This document shows, piece after piece, positions 23,358 to 33,963 of a stretch of DNA of 64,000 nucleotides. Source of the DNA: Tipula vernalis (taxonomy: Eukaryota > Arthropoda > Insecta > Diptera > Tipulidae); the NCBI GenBank assembly GCA_958295665.1, contig OY282560.1, forward strand, positions 264,850,641-264,914,640, given 5' to 3'. How positions within the stretch are numbered: the first letter of the stretch is position 1; each line of letters begins with the position of its first letter. Below the pieces are notes generated by a model. The model saw only the letters and a program-made list of their open reading frames with translations. It made no database searches and was not told the origin of the DNA. The position numbers were made by a program, and so were the translations under genes.

Positions 23358-23379
23358 TATGCACAAATTTTGCATGTAA
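23358..23379. repeat. Target-site duplication of the OTU-LINE, copy at its 5' end
   Basis: Exact 22-base repeat of 16795-16816. Confidence 0.85.
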
Positions 23380-23878
23380 CTGAATAATTATGTTGAATTT
23401 AAGTTTTGCTTCATGATTTAAAAAAAGTCTAAAAAAAATACAAGTTATATTTTTAATACCATATTAAATCTGATTTAAGCAAAATCTTTCTGGTTAGAAA
23501 TACAAAACGCATGCTAATTTTAACCACTATTTTGTTTAATATTGTACTGCCAATTAAGTCGCTTTCTTGTATTAAGTAAGGTTAATTTAATGATAATCAA
23601 TCATTACATTTCTTAATTTAAATTGTAAACTTGATTAAATCGCTTTCTTGTATTAAGTCAGGTTTTTTTAATGATAACCAATTATTACATTTCTTAATTT
23701 AAATATTAAATTCTTGATTCTACAGTTATTTTAGATTCTTATTTTAAGATAAATATAGTTAAATCAAATATTTTTAGTTTATATTGAGCAAAAACTAATT
23801 TATTTATAAATTTTATAAATTTCTTGAATTAAAAAATGGGATTTTCTATTCTAAGTAAGTTCATTTCTTTCTGTGTAG
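23380..23878. repeat. Right end of the composite insertion, with an 80-bp tandem repeat
   Basis: No gene. Two ~80-base units at about 23556-23720 share CGCTTTCTTGTATTAAGT and CATTACATTTCTTAATTTAA. The terminal bases before BEL gag resumes read CTTTCTGTG then TA, an imperfect inverted match to the left end at 10149. Confidence 0.7.
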
Positions 23879-23879
23879 C

Positions 23880-24387
23880 TTATCCACTTGCTACAACAAA
23901 AATTAGATGATGAAAGTCGAAGTTTGTGGGCACAAAAGAATACCAGCAACGAATTCCCTACGATAACCGAATTTTTCGATTTCTTAATAAAGAGAACTGA
24001 TGGTCTTGAGTCCATCAAGGCACACGCCATTCGTCCAATAAGATCCAATACCGCAAGTAGATCAAGAAACGGATTTGCCATTACAACTAATTCTAACTGT
24101 ATAGCATGTAATAAACAACAACATAGACTGATTGGTTGTGATCGGTTCAATGAGTTATCAGTCGAACAGCGCAGAGAATTAGTCAGTACCAATAGAAGAT
24201 GCTTCAATTGCCTCAATCCTGGGCATTCCTCATATGATTGTAGGATCCGTGGTAGGTGTCGTGAATGTTCGTATAAACACCATAGGCTCTTACATACTGA
24301 CACAAAACCGAGTGCATTGGTAGCAAATACAGAAGAGTCAATAGATAAGGCAGAAGAAGATGCGACTAAATCTTACATCACGAGTTA
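23880..24387 (+). pseudogene. BEL-3 gag, C-terminal part with zinc knuckles
   Basis: Continues the gag interrupted at 10147: LIHLLQQKLDDESRSLWAQK, then EFFDFLIKRTDGLESIKAH. A Cys/His nucleocapsid follows: CIACNKQQHRLIGCDRF, RRCFNCLNPGHSSYDC (a CX2CX4HX4C-type knuckle) and CRECSYKHHRLLH. The frame stops at 24386-24388, just before the protease linker; in BEL elements gag and pol are usually one ORF, so this stop is probably a lesion. The knuckles package genomic RNA. The seamless continuation of the conserved LGDQAEARDP...LIHLL block across 13.7 kb is the evidence that the intervening DNA is an insertion. Confidence 0.9.
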
Positions 24388-24419
24388 AGATGAACAGCAG
24401 AATAATTATATAAAGCTAA

Positions 24420-27400
24420 AGTCCACATCGCAAACTGTATTGCCGACAGCAATAGTAAATGTAACAGATAGTCTCGGCATTCCAAGGCCCTGTGTGCTTT
24501 ATTAGACACGGCCTCTCAAGCTTCATTCGTAACCGAAGCCATGGTACAGAAACTGGATCTGTCTCGAACTAATTGTAGAAATTTAATAGCGGGCATTGGA
24601 GAGACCAACAGCGGAAAGTCACATGGAAGTACTACACTTCAGCTAGCATCCAGATTCGACACGCATCCAGTAACTTTGACGGCTTTAATTATTCCGAAGA
24701 TCACATCTCCATTACCCTCTTTTGAATTTGATATAAGTAATATGAAGGGCCTCGAAAAAAACAATCTGGCCGATCCATATTTTTATAAGCCAGGATCCAT
24801 CGACATACTGATCGGCGCAAACGTCATTTTTGAACTGCTTGGGCACGCTAGAATGAAATTAGATGATACGAATTTAATAGCACATGAAACTAAATTGGGC
24901 TGGATCGTAGGAGGTAGATACGACTCCAATAATAGTACAGAGACCACGCAATCATTTACGACCATCGTCGACATCGATGCGACGTTACAACGATTTTGGG
25001 CGATCGAAGAGGTTCCTGAAATTAGCAAGATCACGAAGGAGGAGCACAGCTGTGAAGATTGGTTCAAGGCAACGACGACCCGAGCAGATGATGGAAGATT
25101 CATCACCGAACTTCCGTTTAAAGAAACACTGAAACCAATCGGATACACCTATCAGCAGGCTATCTCAAGGTTATTCGCAATGGAAAAACGGTTAAATGCA
25201 CACGCCCAATTCCGTCAGTTATACACAGAATTTCTAAGAGAATATCAAGAATTAGGACATATGGAACCAATATAAGCAATGCAGAACTCCAGAAAGCTTA
25301 TGTTCTGCCACACCATGGGGTTTTAAAAGCCACTAATAGTACGACGAAATTACGCGTAGTTTTTGATGCGTCTGCAAAGTCAGGCACGACAGAGGTCTCA
25401 CTGAACGAAAATTTGTTGGTAGGACCAAACGTGGAATCGAGCCTGTTTCAAATTCTCACGCGATTCCGGCAACATCCGTATGTATTAGTGGGGGACATCG
25501 AAAAGATGTACCGGCAGGTTTTGGTCAGCAAAAAAGACACTAAACATCAACTAATTATATAGCGAGATGATCAGCAACGTATACATCCGTACGCATTAAA
25601 TACAGTAACGTATGGCATGGCATCTGGCAGTAGAGATTCTAAGAAGCGGAGGCTTCAATTTAAGGAAAATATCATCCAACGACTTACAAATGCCGCATTT
25701 ATTGAATATGACAAACGATACCAATCTAAAAATACTTTCAGATCATCCAGAGCCCGTAAAGTTGCTAGGATTAGCATGGGATGCCAGTACGGATCAGTTT
25801 GTCTTCCAAGTGAGTTTCGAAAATAAGGAAGTGCATACAAAGCGAAGTTTTTTGTCTGAAGCAGGAAAATGTTTGAACCCTTGGGACTCTTATCACCAAT
25901 AACTATAAGACTTAAAATACTCTTCCAAAGCTTATGGCTGCAAAAAGTTGGATGGGATGAAGAGTTACCGCCAGAATCAAAAGCAGCATGGATCGATCTT
26001 CGAAACAACCTCTGTCGAACCGCAGAATTGAAAATTCCACGATGCGTTGCTTCCTCAGACAATATAAGCATATACGGATTTTGTGATGCAAGTAAATGGG
26101 CATACGCCGCGGCAGTTTATACTCGATCACAAACCAGTCAAGAATTTGTTACACACCTGATATGTGCGAAAACCAAGTTGGTACCGTTGAAACAAGTTAG
26201 CATTCCGAGGCTCGAGTTAATAGGTGCAGTACTTTTGAGCAGATTAGTAAATCAAATCACAGAAATGCTTACAATCAGAGTTTCATCGGTAACAATGTGG
26301 ACAGACTCAAAGATTGTATTAGACTGGCTATCCAGCCAACCTAGGCGTTGGACAACCGAACATCTCAAATCATTCAAGTACATAAGAGAGATTTATGACG
26401 ACATGTATCATCCAGTAATAATCCGGCCGATTGTGCAACTTGAGGGAAAACAGCGGAAGAAATCTTTAAGAGCAAATTATGGTGGAATGAGCCAGCATGG
26501 CTGGCTAAGGATGAAAAATATTGGCCAGATCAACAGCGAATCCCCGAGACGAATGAAGAAATCCAAATTGAGGTATACAGAGCAAGATGACATCATACTG
26601 AATTTGAGTAAGAAATATTCAAGCTATTTCAAATTGCAGAAGGTAGTTGCGTACGTGCTAAGATTTTGTAATAACATCAGAACCGGCAAGAACGATAAAC
26701 AAACTGGCATACTGACGTCACAAGAACTTGAGTTGGTGAACCACAAAATTATTGTATATTGGCAAATTACTTAGTTTACCGATGAGTATCGCTGCCTCCA
26801 AACCAACAAAGCGATTTCCATAAAAAGCAAGGTAAAGCAGTTAAATCCATTCCTAGATGTCGAAGGCGTCATGAGAGTCGGAGGAAGATTGGAAAAATCG
26901 ATTTGGTCGTACAACGCTGTACATCCAGCTATAATATCATCAAGGGCGCCAATTGCCACATCCATCACCTATGATGTACATATCGAGAAACAACATCCCG
27001 GAATAAATTTACTAAAGAGCCTCGTTCGACAAAACTATTGGATACTCAGAGGAAAGGAAGCGCGAAAAAGGTATTTCATAAATGCATCAAATTTTTGAAA
27101 CAGAACCACAAGATGATGAAATAATGGGACAGCCACCTAAAAATAGAGTGATGTATACGGTGGCATTCGGCGCAGTAGGTCTAGACTTTTATGGGACGAA
27201 GAGGTTTGATTCCAATGAAAGCATATCTGTGTATCTTCGTATGCTTCAGTACTCATGCAATACATATAGAAGTTTGCATGAATTTAAACAACCGAGTCAT
27301 TTTTGGGCGCATTACGACGATTTACGAGTCGAAGAGGACTGTGTCCATCAATATACTGCGACAATGCTACCAACTTCGTCGGTGCAAAGAATTACCTTTG

Positions 27401-28035
27401 AGAAGTATATTCATTATTAAGCAATAATAACAATCTAATTGTTTCTAGTCTTCAGCAGCACCCCATCAAGGCGGTTTATGGGAAAGTGAGTGAAGTCTAC
27501 CAAGATACAAGTCACTCGAAGCGTCGGCGACGAGATACTCACCCTCGAAGAATTTTCTACGCTGACAGTACAAATAGAGGGGATACTACATTCGAGGCCC
27601 ATTTGCTCCAATCAAAATGATGAACTGGAATTTCTAACGCCTGCTCACTTTTTAATCGGGCGCGCAATACACCAAATACCAGAAAAGGTCGTTGATCAAA
27701 AATTGCATCCACGTACAAGATGGGATATCGTAAATCGCATATATCTCCAATTCTGGAAAAGATGGCAGTTGGAGTATCTAACAACACTTCAAATAAGATC
27801 TAAATGGCAAGTACAACACAAAAATTTACAGCTGAATGATGTCGTTCTCGTACAAGACCAGAATCTACCACCTACTCAATGGCTAATGGGACGAGTCATA
27901 AAATTATATCCCGGCACTGATAGCAATGTTCGAGTAGCCGATGTTAAAACTAAAACGGGTATAATTAAGCGACTGATGACGATTCAACCCGAGCAGTATG
28001 TTTGGATTCAGCCAGCCGTTCACCTGAAATTTTAA
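24420..28035 (+). pseudogene. BEL-3 pol (protease, RT, RNase H, integrase), RT active site deleted
   Basis: Domains in order: A17-type aspartic protease ALLDTASQASFVTEA (about 24495-24541); linker with IDILIGANVIFELL and LGWIVGG; RT with KLRVVFDASAKSG (about 25349) and VLVGDIEKMYRQVLVS (about 25486). At about 25610 TYGMA runs straight into HLAVEILRSGGFNLRK, so roughly 90 residues including the YVDD motif are gone. RNase H has YGFCDASKWAYAAAV (about 26076) and VTMWTDSKIVLDWLSS (about 26288). The integrase zinc region has SKYSSYFKLQKVVAYVLRF. The integrase core is broken by frameshifts at about 27180-27480. The C-terminal domain is open at 27490-28035, with NDVVLVQDQNLPPTQWLMGR and a terminal HLKF. 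Dead without help in trans. Confidence 0.9.
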
Positions 28036-28584
28036 ATAATTAAATTAGTAAAAAAAATATTCAAAACTAAATCCAATAGTTTATGTCTAATTAGCTTATG
28101 TCATTACATTACCATCTGCACCTTTGTAAATTATCCATGGCATATCTACAACAAAATTTGCATCAAAATCGTTCATACTTTAAACAAACAAAATGTAAAA
28201 GAAAAATCAGATGGTTTGGCGGAAATCTCAATAAATTTGTTTCCTTATATTAATTGCAAACCACCTGATTTATCTTAATTTATAAATTCACTTACCTTTT
28301 AATTAAAATATCCACAATTTATGCACACGATCACATATACTTAATGTAGCAGTGTGTATAATCGATAATGGTAGAGCGCTATACTTTGAGGTAGCAGGGT
28401 AGTTGAATTCGAATAATGGTAATGTAGTGTTTTGATACAAAAAGGTAGTTTTAAATATTTAAGCTGGATACATAATTTTATGCTTACCCTGTAATTCGAA
28501 ATTGTAAATCATCTTTCTGAAAATCATTTTTTTCTGCCACTTATAATTGAGATATTCAACAATCAACATTATACATTGTTGTTG
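28036..28584 (+). other. BEL-3 3' non-coding region and upstream part of the 3' LTR
   Basis: No gene. The 3' LTR must start somewhere here because its last 136 bases match 9250-9385. The TG start could not be fixed since the 5' copy lacks this part. Confidence 0.5.
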
Positions 28585-28720
28585 TTTACAACTCAACTGC
28601 AACAATATATCTAAAGAAAATTGTCGAGGAAAATCAGGAGCCTAAACCACGTTTTATTTTCTGGAACGCCAACACTTTTGCTGCCGATCATCCAACAGTA
28701 AACAATTCAAAATTGTTCCA
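28585..28720 (+). repeat. BEL-3 3' LTR, terminal part
   Basis: 135 of 136 bases equal 9250-9385. It ends TTGTTCCA, after which the two flanks differ. Confidence 0.8.
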
Positions 28721-30805
28721 GATAAAGTAGATTTAGTTAATCAGTTTTTTTCAATGGCCTGTCAAAATATAAAATAAATTATAAAAATGACCAAATTATT
28801 TATAAAACTTAACTAAATTAATTATTACTAAGAAAAGCCTCCACTTTTCTTAAATAAATGGAATAGTTTTTAATAGATTTAGTTATTAGTTAAATTTAAA
28901 TTGAATCATATTTAGTTTCAATGCACATTTAATGCTAAAATTACAAATTTAGTTTTTATAGAATTTTATTTCCATATTTATGATGTTCTCACCGCCAAAA
29001 TGGTCGGATGTGAAAGTTTTATTCATATGAAAAGATGTTGCGTAATTTTTTCCTTCTCAAGGATTACATTTCATTATTAATCCGGCATTTAAAAACTAAT
29101 TGGTCGATGACAAGAAAACTTTTATTTAAGAAATTTAAGATTAATCATTTTTAAGTCAGAAATAGCCTACATGATATAAAATAATTGTTTAGTTTGCTAT
29201 GATACCTTCTGTAGGTCCTAAATTTATTGTACTTATTTAGAAGACACTCTGTATAACAGTACTTACTATGGATAAAGTAAATTCTATTAATAATCGAAAT
29301 AATCGATTTTCTTGTTGTATACCGATTTTGTGGTGGTTTTAGATTCCATAAATCAAATATTTTTTCCAAAATTTCGCACAACAATAACATAAAGACCAAT
29401 GTCGAAGCGAAACACATTAATCGAAAACTAAAGTGTTTTTTCCGATTGTGGCTATATCCATTATATTGAAAATGAACCGAAAATGTAATTTATTTTCTAT
29501 ACATAGAATACCTTTTACCTAACTATATAACAATAAAAATAATGATTTTCCATTTAATTGGTAATTTTAACTCGGGAAATCAACACATTTACACACAAAT
29601 AACGCTTAATTAACTTAAATTATGTTATTCACCTTTGGAAAACATTGAAAAAATATTTTCCGTGTACGTATTTTTATTTCTATTCATCATTTCAAGGAGA
29701 ATGGAAAATAAAACAAAAACCATTATACACAAAGCAGTTCCATTTTCCGTAGTTTTTTTTTCCTTGTTCGAATGAATTAAATACGATTAACATAATTGGT
29801 TTTTATTTACTGTTGAAATATATCAAAAAGCTTAGTGTAAGCTTTATTCGATTTTCCTTTTTTACTTTTCCATTTTTTGTTTGTTTTTTATTTGTTTGTT
29901 TTGGAATACACAGCACCAAAATAATCCTAAAAACAGAAAAGAAAAAAGAAAATGTTAATCCCTTGGAAAAAAAAATTCTTCTGTTATTTTTGAACCATAC
30001 AAAAAAAAAATGTCTAATTAAAACCGTTGGTGGATTGCTTTTATTTTGATGTCATTACAATGTACCAGCCCTACTCGAGTGGAATGAATTTCCATGTAAA
30101 CTAAATATACGTCGGACGTGTCAACTGCCAATGCCTTATCTCTCAGATATTTTGCAAGAAGAACAAAATTTTCTCGGTGGTCGCTCACACAATACACACG
30201 CGTACCAGAAAAAAAACATGTCTAATTAACGTTCTTTTGTGATTGATTACTTGAATATTGATGAGCTTTTTGGAAAAAGCCATTTTGATAATTTATCAAA
30301 GATGATTAATTATTTCTATTGTTAATTAGATGAGAGCGCTACCAACGTAATTTATAATGACAATCGAAATAAATGTAATTTTTGGAAACAAACATCGAGT
30401 TTTAAAACAAAAAGGAAAGCTAAGCCCTTTTTCGAAGTTGAATTGTAATTAGGATGGATTATAATTTGTATTCTGATTAAATAGACTGGGGGGAAGGTAA
30501 ATAACGTTAATTAACTAGATCAGCAATAATTCTACACATAATGTACAACTTATGAATACGTAAAGGGATTTGGCGAAAGTCAACATGATACCGGTGTACA
30601 TAAACTAACACGTAATAATTGTTCGAAATATAACAAAGGCTAACCGGATCGTTAGTTTCCAGTAGATTCAAAGAATGATAAACTTAAACACACACAAACA
30701 ATTTGAATGAAATTTTGCATAACATCTAGCGGACGTATTTAGACCACATCTTTAGAAACTTTAATATAAACTTTAAATTTACTTAAGATGCTCACTTTAA
30801 TCTAA
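28721..30805. other. AT-rich DNA without recognisable genes
   Basis: Homopolymer-rich. The short ORFs on either strand have no motifs. I see no RNA gene or inverted repeat of note. Confidence 0.6.
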
Positions 30806-31087
30806 TTAGTTCGGTCTAAAAAGACCAACGCGTTGAAATCCTGTCAAAAATAACGAAAAATTTAGTGGATCCAAAACCATTTTTCTCAACGTTTTGGAAG
30901 TCCCTGAGTCTAAAAAAGGGGGAAAAATATCCGTCCGTCTGTCTGGATGTCTGTACCCATAATATTTCGAGAACCGCTTGTCCAATTTAGAATTTTTTCG
31001 CCAATCTGTTTCTATAGTCAAGGCGTAGATTTGAAAGGCTTTTGGAACCTGTACGTCAAAACACCTTGTTATAGAAATATTTACCAA
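30806..31087. repeat. Probable dispersed repeat with GTCCGTCTGTCTG motif
   Basis: Mostly single-copy looking, but it contains TCCGTCCGTCTGTCTGGATG and AATATTTCGAGAACCG, a combination I recall from dispersed insect repeats. Only one copy is in this window, so this is a weak call. Confidence 0.3.
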
Positions 31088-31099
31088 TTTGTTATGTAT

Positions 31100-31345
31100 G
31101 CTGGTTTGAATATTGAGTTGGGCATTGAGTTTGGGGTTTAGTTGAAGGTTAAGTTTTGGGTCAATTTGCGGGTTGAGATGAAGTTGAGTTGGAGTTGAGT
31201 TGGGCTTGGATTTAGATATTGTGAGCAGTTGGCTAATGTTTTTTAATGCTGGTTTGAGGATTGAATTTAAAGAGAGTTTGCATTTGGGTTGAGGGTGGAG
31301 TTGGAGGCCGTTTTCGGGTTGAATTGTGGTTGAGCTGGGGTTGGA
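31100..31345. repeat. Degenerate GTTGAG/GGGTT-rich simple repeat (left flank of satellite)
   Basis: The plus strand is strongly G/T-rich and C-poor, built of variants of GAGTTGGGTT and GGTTGAG. The same composition returns at 32965-33410 on the other side of the satellite array. Confidence 0.75.
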
Positions 31346-31544
31346 TTAGTGGTTTGTGTAATCTGTTTAAGTGAGTGTCTGTATATACAGCAAATGTGTA
31401 TGATCTTTAAACAAATCCACACGCCTTGACCGATTTGAACCAAACTGTTCACAAATATTGATTAAGACTTAAGAAAGGTAACTCTTAATATCTCAAACCA
31501 CAAATTGAACCTTTTACATTTCAAATTGAACCTTTAGCAAATTA
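31346..31544. other. Non-repetitive spacer before the satellite
   Basis: No gene. Contains a short direct repeat of ATTGAACCTTTxxCA around 31505-31535. Confidence 0.5.
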
Positions 31545-32700
31545 TATGAATGGCCAATTAAGATGTAACTTATCTATTTTATAACGAATTTTAGTCAAAT
31601 TTGACATCCGCTTTGAAAATGAGATTCTAAAATGATTTTTAAATGAAGTTCTGGAATATGGCCAAGTATGAGGGAACTTGCCTATTTCTCAACTGATTAT
31701 GATTAAATTTGACATGTGCGTCGGAAATTGGATTCAAAAATGATTTTTGGATGAAGTTCTGGAATGTGACCAGGTACGATGGAACTTGCCTACGTGCAAT
31801 TGAAATTGGATTCTAAAATAATTTTTGGATGAATTTCTGGAGTATGGCCAAATATATCAAATTTGAAATGTGCGTTGGAAATTGGATTCTAAACTAATTT
31901 GTGGAATATGGCAAGGTATGATGGAGCTTGCCTATTTCTCAATCAATCATGATGAAATTCGGTTTGGGCAATGGAAAGGGATTCTAGACTGATTTTTAGA
32001 TGAAGTTGTGGAATATGGCCAAGTATGATGGAGCTTGACTATTTTTTAACCGATTATGATAAAATTCGGCTTGTGCATTGGAAATGGGATTTTAAAATGA
32101 TTTTTGGAGCAAGTTCTGGAATAGGGCCAAATATGATGGAACTTGCCTATTTCTCAACTGATTATGATTAAATTTGACAAGTGCGTCGGAAATGGGATTC
32201 TAAAATTAATTTTAGATGAAGTTCTGGAATATGGCCAAGTATGATGGCGCTTGCCTATTTCTCAACTGATTATGATGAAATTTGACTTGTGCGCTAGAAA
32301 TGGGACTCTAAAATGATTTTTGGATGGAGTTCTGAAATATAGCCAAATGTGATGGAACTTGCATATTTCTCAACCAATTAAGATGAATTTCGGTATATGT
32401 ATTGGAAGTGGGACTTTAAAATGATTTTTGGATGCAGTTCTAGAATATGGCCAAGGGAGCTTCCTTATTTCTCGATGAAATTTGGCTTGTGCATTGGAAA
32501 TGCGATTTTAAAATGGTTTTTGGAAGAAGTTCTGGAATATGGCCAAGTATGAAGAAACTTGCCTATTTCTCAACAGATTATGATGAAATTTGACATATGC
32601 CTTGGAAATGTAATTCTAAAATGATTTTTAAATCAAGTTCTTTAATATGGCCAAGTATGATAGAACTTGGCTATTTCTCAACCGATTATGATGAAGTTCG
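31545..32700. repeat. Tandem satellite, ~107-bp unit, about eleven diverged copies
   Basis: Each unit carries variants of GTTCTGGAATATGGCCAAGT, then ATGATGGAACTTGCCTATTT, CTCAACCGATTATGATGAAA, and GCATTGGAAATGGGATTCTA. GGAATATGGCC-type landmarks fall near 31655, 31760, 31838, 31903, 32005, 32112, 32220, 32327, 32435, 32533 and 32640. Most are about 107 bases apart, with two shortened units. No ORF runs through it. Confidence 0.9.
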
Positions 32701-32962
32701 GTAGGTAGACTAGGATGGTATGTTGGTATGATGGTATGATCGTATATGATGTTACGATGGTAAGATGGTATAATGGTATGATGGTATGACGGTACGATGG
32801 TATCGTTGTAAGATGGTTATATGTTATGATGATATAGTGGTATGATGGATTGATATTATTGTATGATGGTGTAATGGTAGAATGTATATATCACGCACAA
32901 CCTGCGATGGTATGACGTTATTTATTCTAGAATGATGGTGTGATGGTATGAGGGTATGATGG
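32701..32962. repeat. ATGGTATG-type simple repeat
   Basis: Many imperfect copies of GTATGATG and GTACGATG, broken near 32885-32915 by a short unrelated stretch. Confidence 0.9.
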
Positions 32963-32964
32963 TA

Positions 32965-33410
32965 TTATGGTGAGTAGGGTTTGAGTTTAAATTTACTTGG
33001 ATTTGAAAGAGAAGTTCGGTTAGGGTTTAGGGTTTAGTGGGAGGTTAGATTGAGTTGAGTTCATACACGCATGTAGCTTTCGAACCGAGTTAATTTTGGG
33101 ATTGGGTTGGAAAATAAGTGCAGACTTGAGCTGAGGGTTGAGATTTGGGTCGAGTTTACTCGTAGTTGAGTTTACGTAGAATTAGGATTTAGTTAGCTTG
33201 CATTGGGGTGTGAGTTGTTCGGTTGTAGAATTATTTAAGGATTGATTTGGTGATTTAATTGACGGTTGGAAGGGTCGTTAATTTGGTGATTGTGTTTAGG
33301 ATTGTGTTGCGATTCAGATAGAGGTTGAATTGTTAATTGATTTGGAGGTCAAGCTGAAGATTTACTTAAGAGGTTCATTTCGGAATTGATTTGGGAGCAA
33401 GACCGACGTT
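32965..33410. repeat. Degenerate GTTGAG/GGGTT-rich repeat (right flank of satellite)
   Basis: G/T-rich plus strand with many GGTTGAG, GGGTTTAG and GAGTTGAG variants, like 31100-31345. Confidence 0.7.
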
Positions 33411-33959
33411 CTGATCACCTTAGTAGCTTACAGCCCTTTATATTTTTATTTTATAAAAACTAAAATTCCGCCTAACCTTTAATTTTTTATTTTTAAATAA
33501 TTAAAAAACCTGCAAAAATTCAAAAATTAACATATGATTTAAATTTTTTTTTTAATGAGGGAGAAGCAACATTCTATTCGTAATTTGGTGTCCATATTCG
33601 AGGAGAATTTATAAAGGTATTTTTATTAGCTGACGCCTTATTCAAGTTATCTTTAATTCACATTACTAAAAGAATAAGTATTACCATCTAATTACAAAAT
33701 GGGGTTAACAACAAACCAATGGTGCCGTCGACATGAGAATTTTTAACAAGCATATTCACCCTCGTTTCTTTATATCTCTGCCTACAAACTAAAATTTGTG
33801 GTGGGGATTTGTGATGCATTTTTGCATTATGAAATTTGTGGTATTCTGTTGTTGCACGCCAATACAAATATAAAATTAATATTATGCATTAACACGTGTT
33901 TTTTTTTATTATTCTTGAGCTGTATTGAAGCAAATTCCTTTTTATTTTGCGAAACAGAG
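33411..33959. other. AT-rich flank left of the Gypsy element
   Basis: No gene or repeat recognised. Confidence 0.6.
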
Positions 33960-33963
33960 GTAT

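Larger units (their letters stand above)
10148..23878. mobile_element. 13.7-kb composite insertion splitting BEL-3 gag
   Basis: BEL gag coding stops at 10147 and continues at 23879-23880. The outer ends are imperfect inverted copies: after TA at 10149-10150 the left side reads CATAGAAAAAAAAG, and the right end in reverse complement reads CACAGAAAGAAATG, bordered by TA. This fits a DNA transposon inserted at a TA, but the match fades after about 16 bases. Inside are a long-inverted-repeat unit (10151-16788), two Jockey-type fragments, and the OTU-LINE with its target duplication. Removing the LINE and the truncated Jockey fragment leaves about 6.2 kb. Whether the remainder is one transposon or two nested ones is unresolved. 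Confidence 0.6.

Noticed and set aside
29813..30049. 78-codon ORF with hydrophobic Phe-rich N-terminus
   Set aside because: Composition comes from T and A runs; no conserved motif or supporting context.
31545..32962. CRISPR-like array
   Set aside because: Units are contiguous and diverged with no spacers; this is a eukaryotic satellite and microsatellite.
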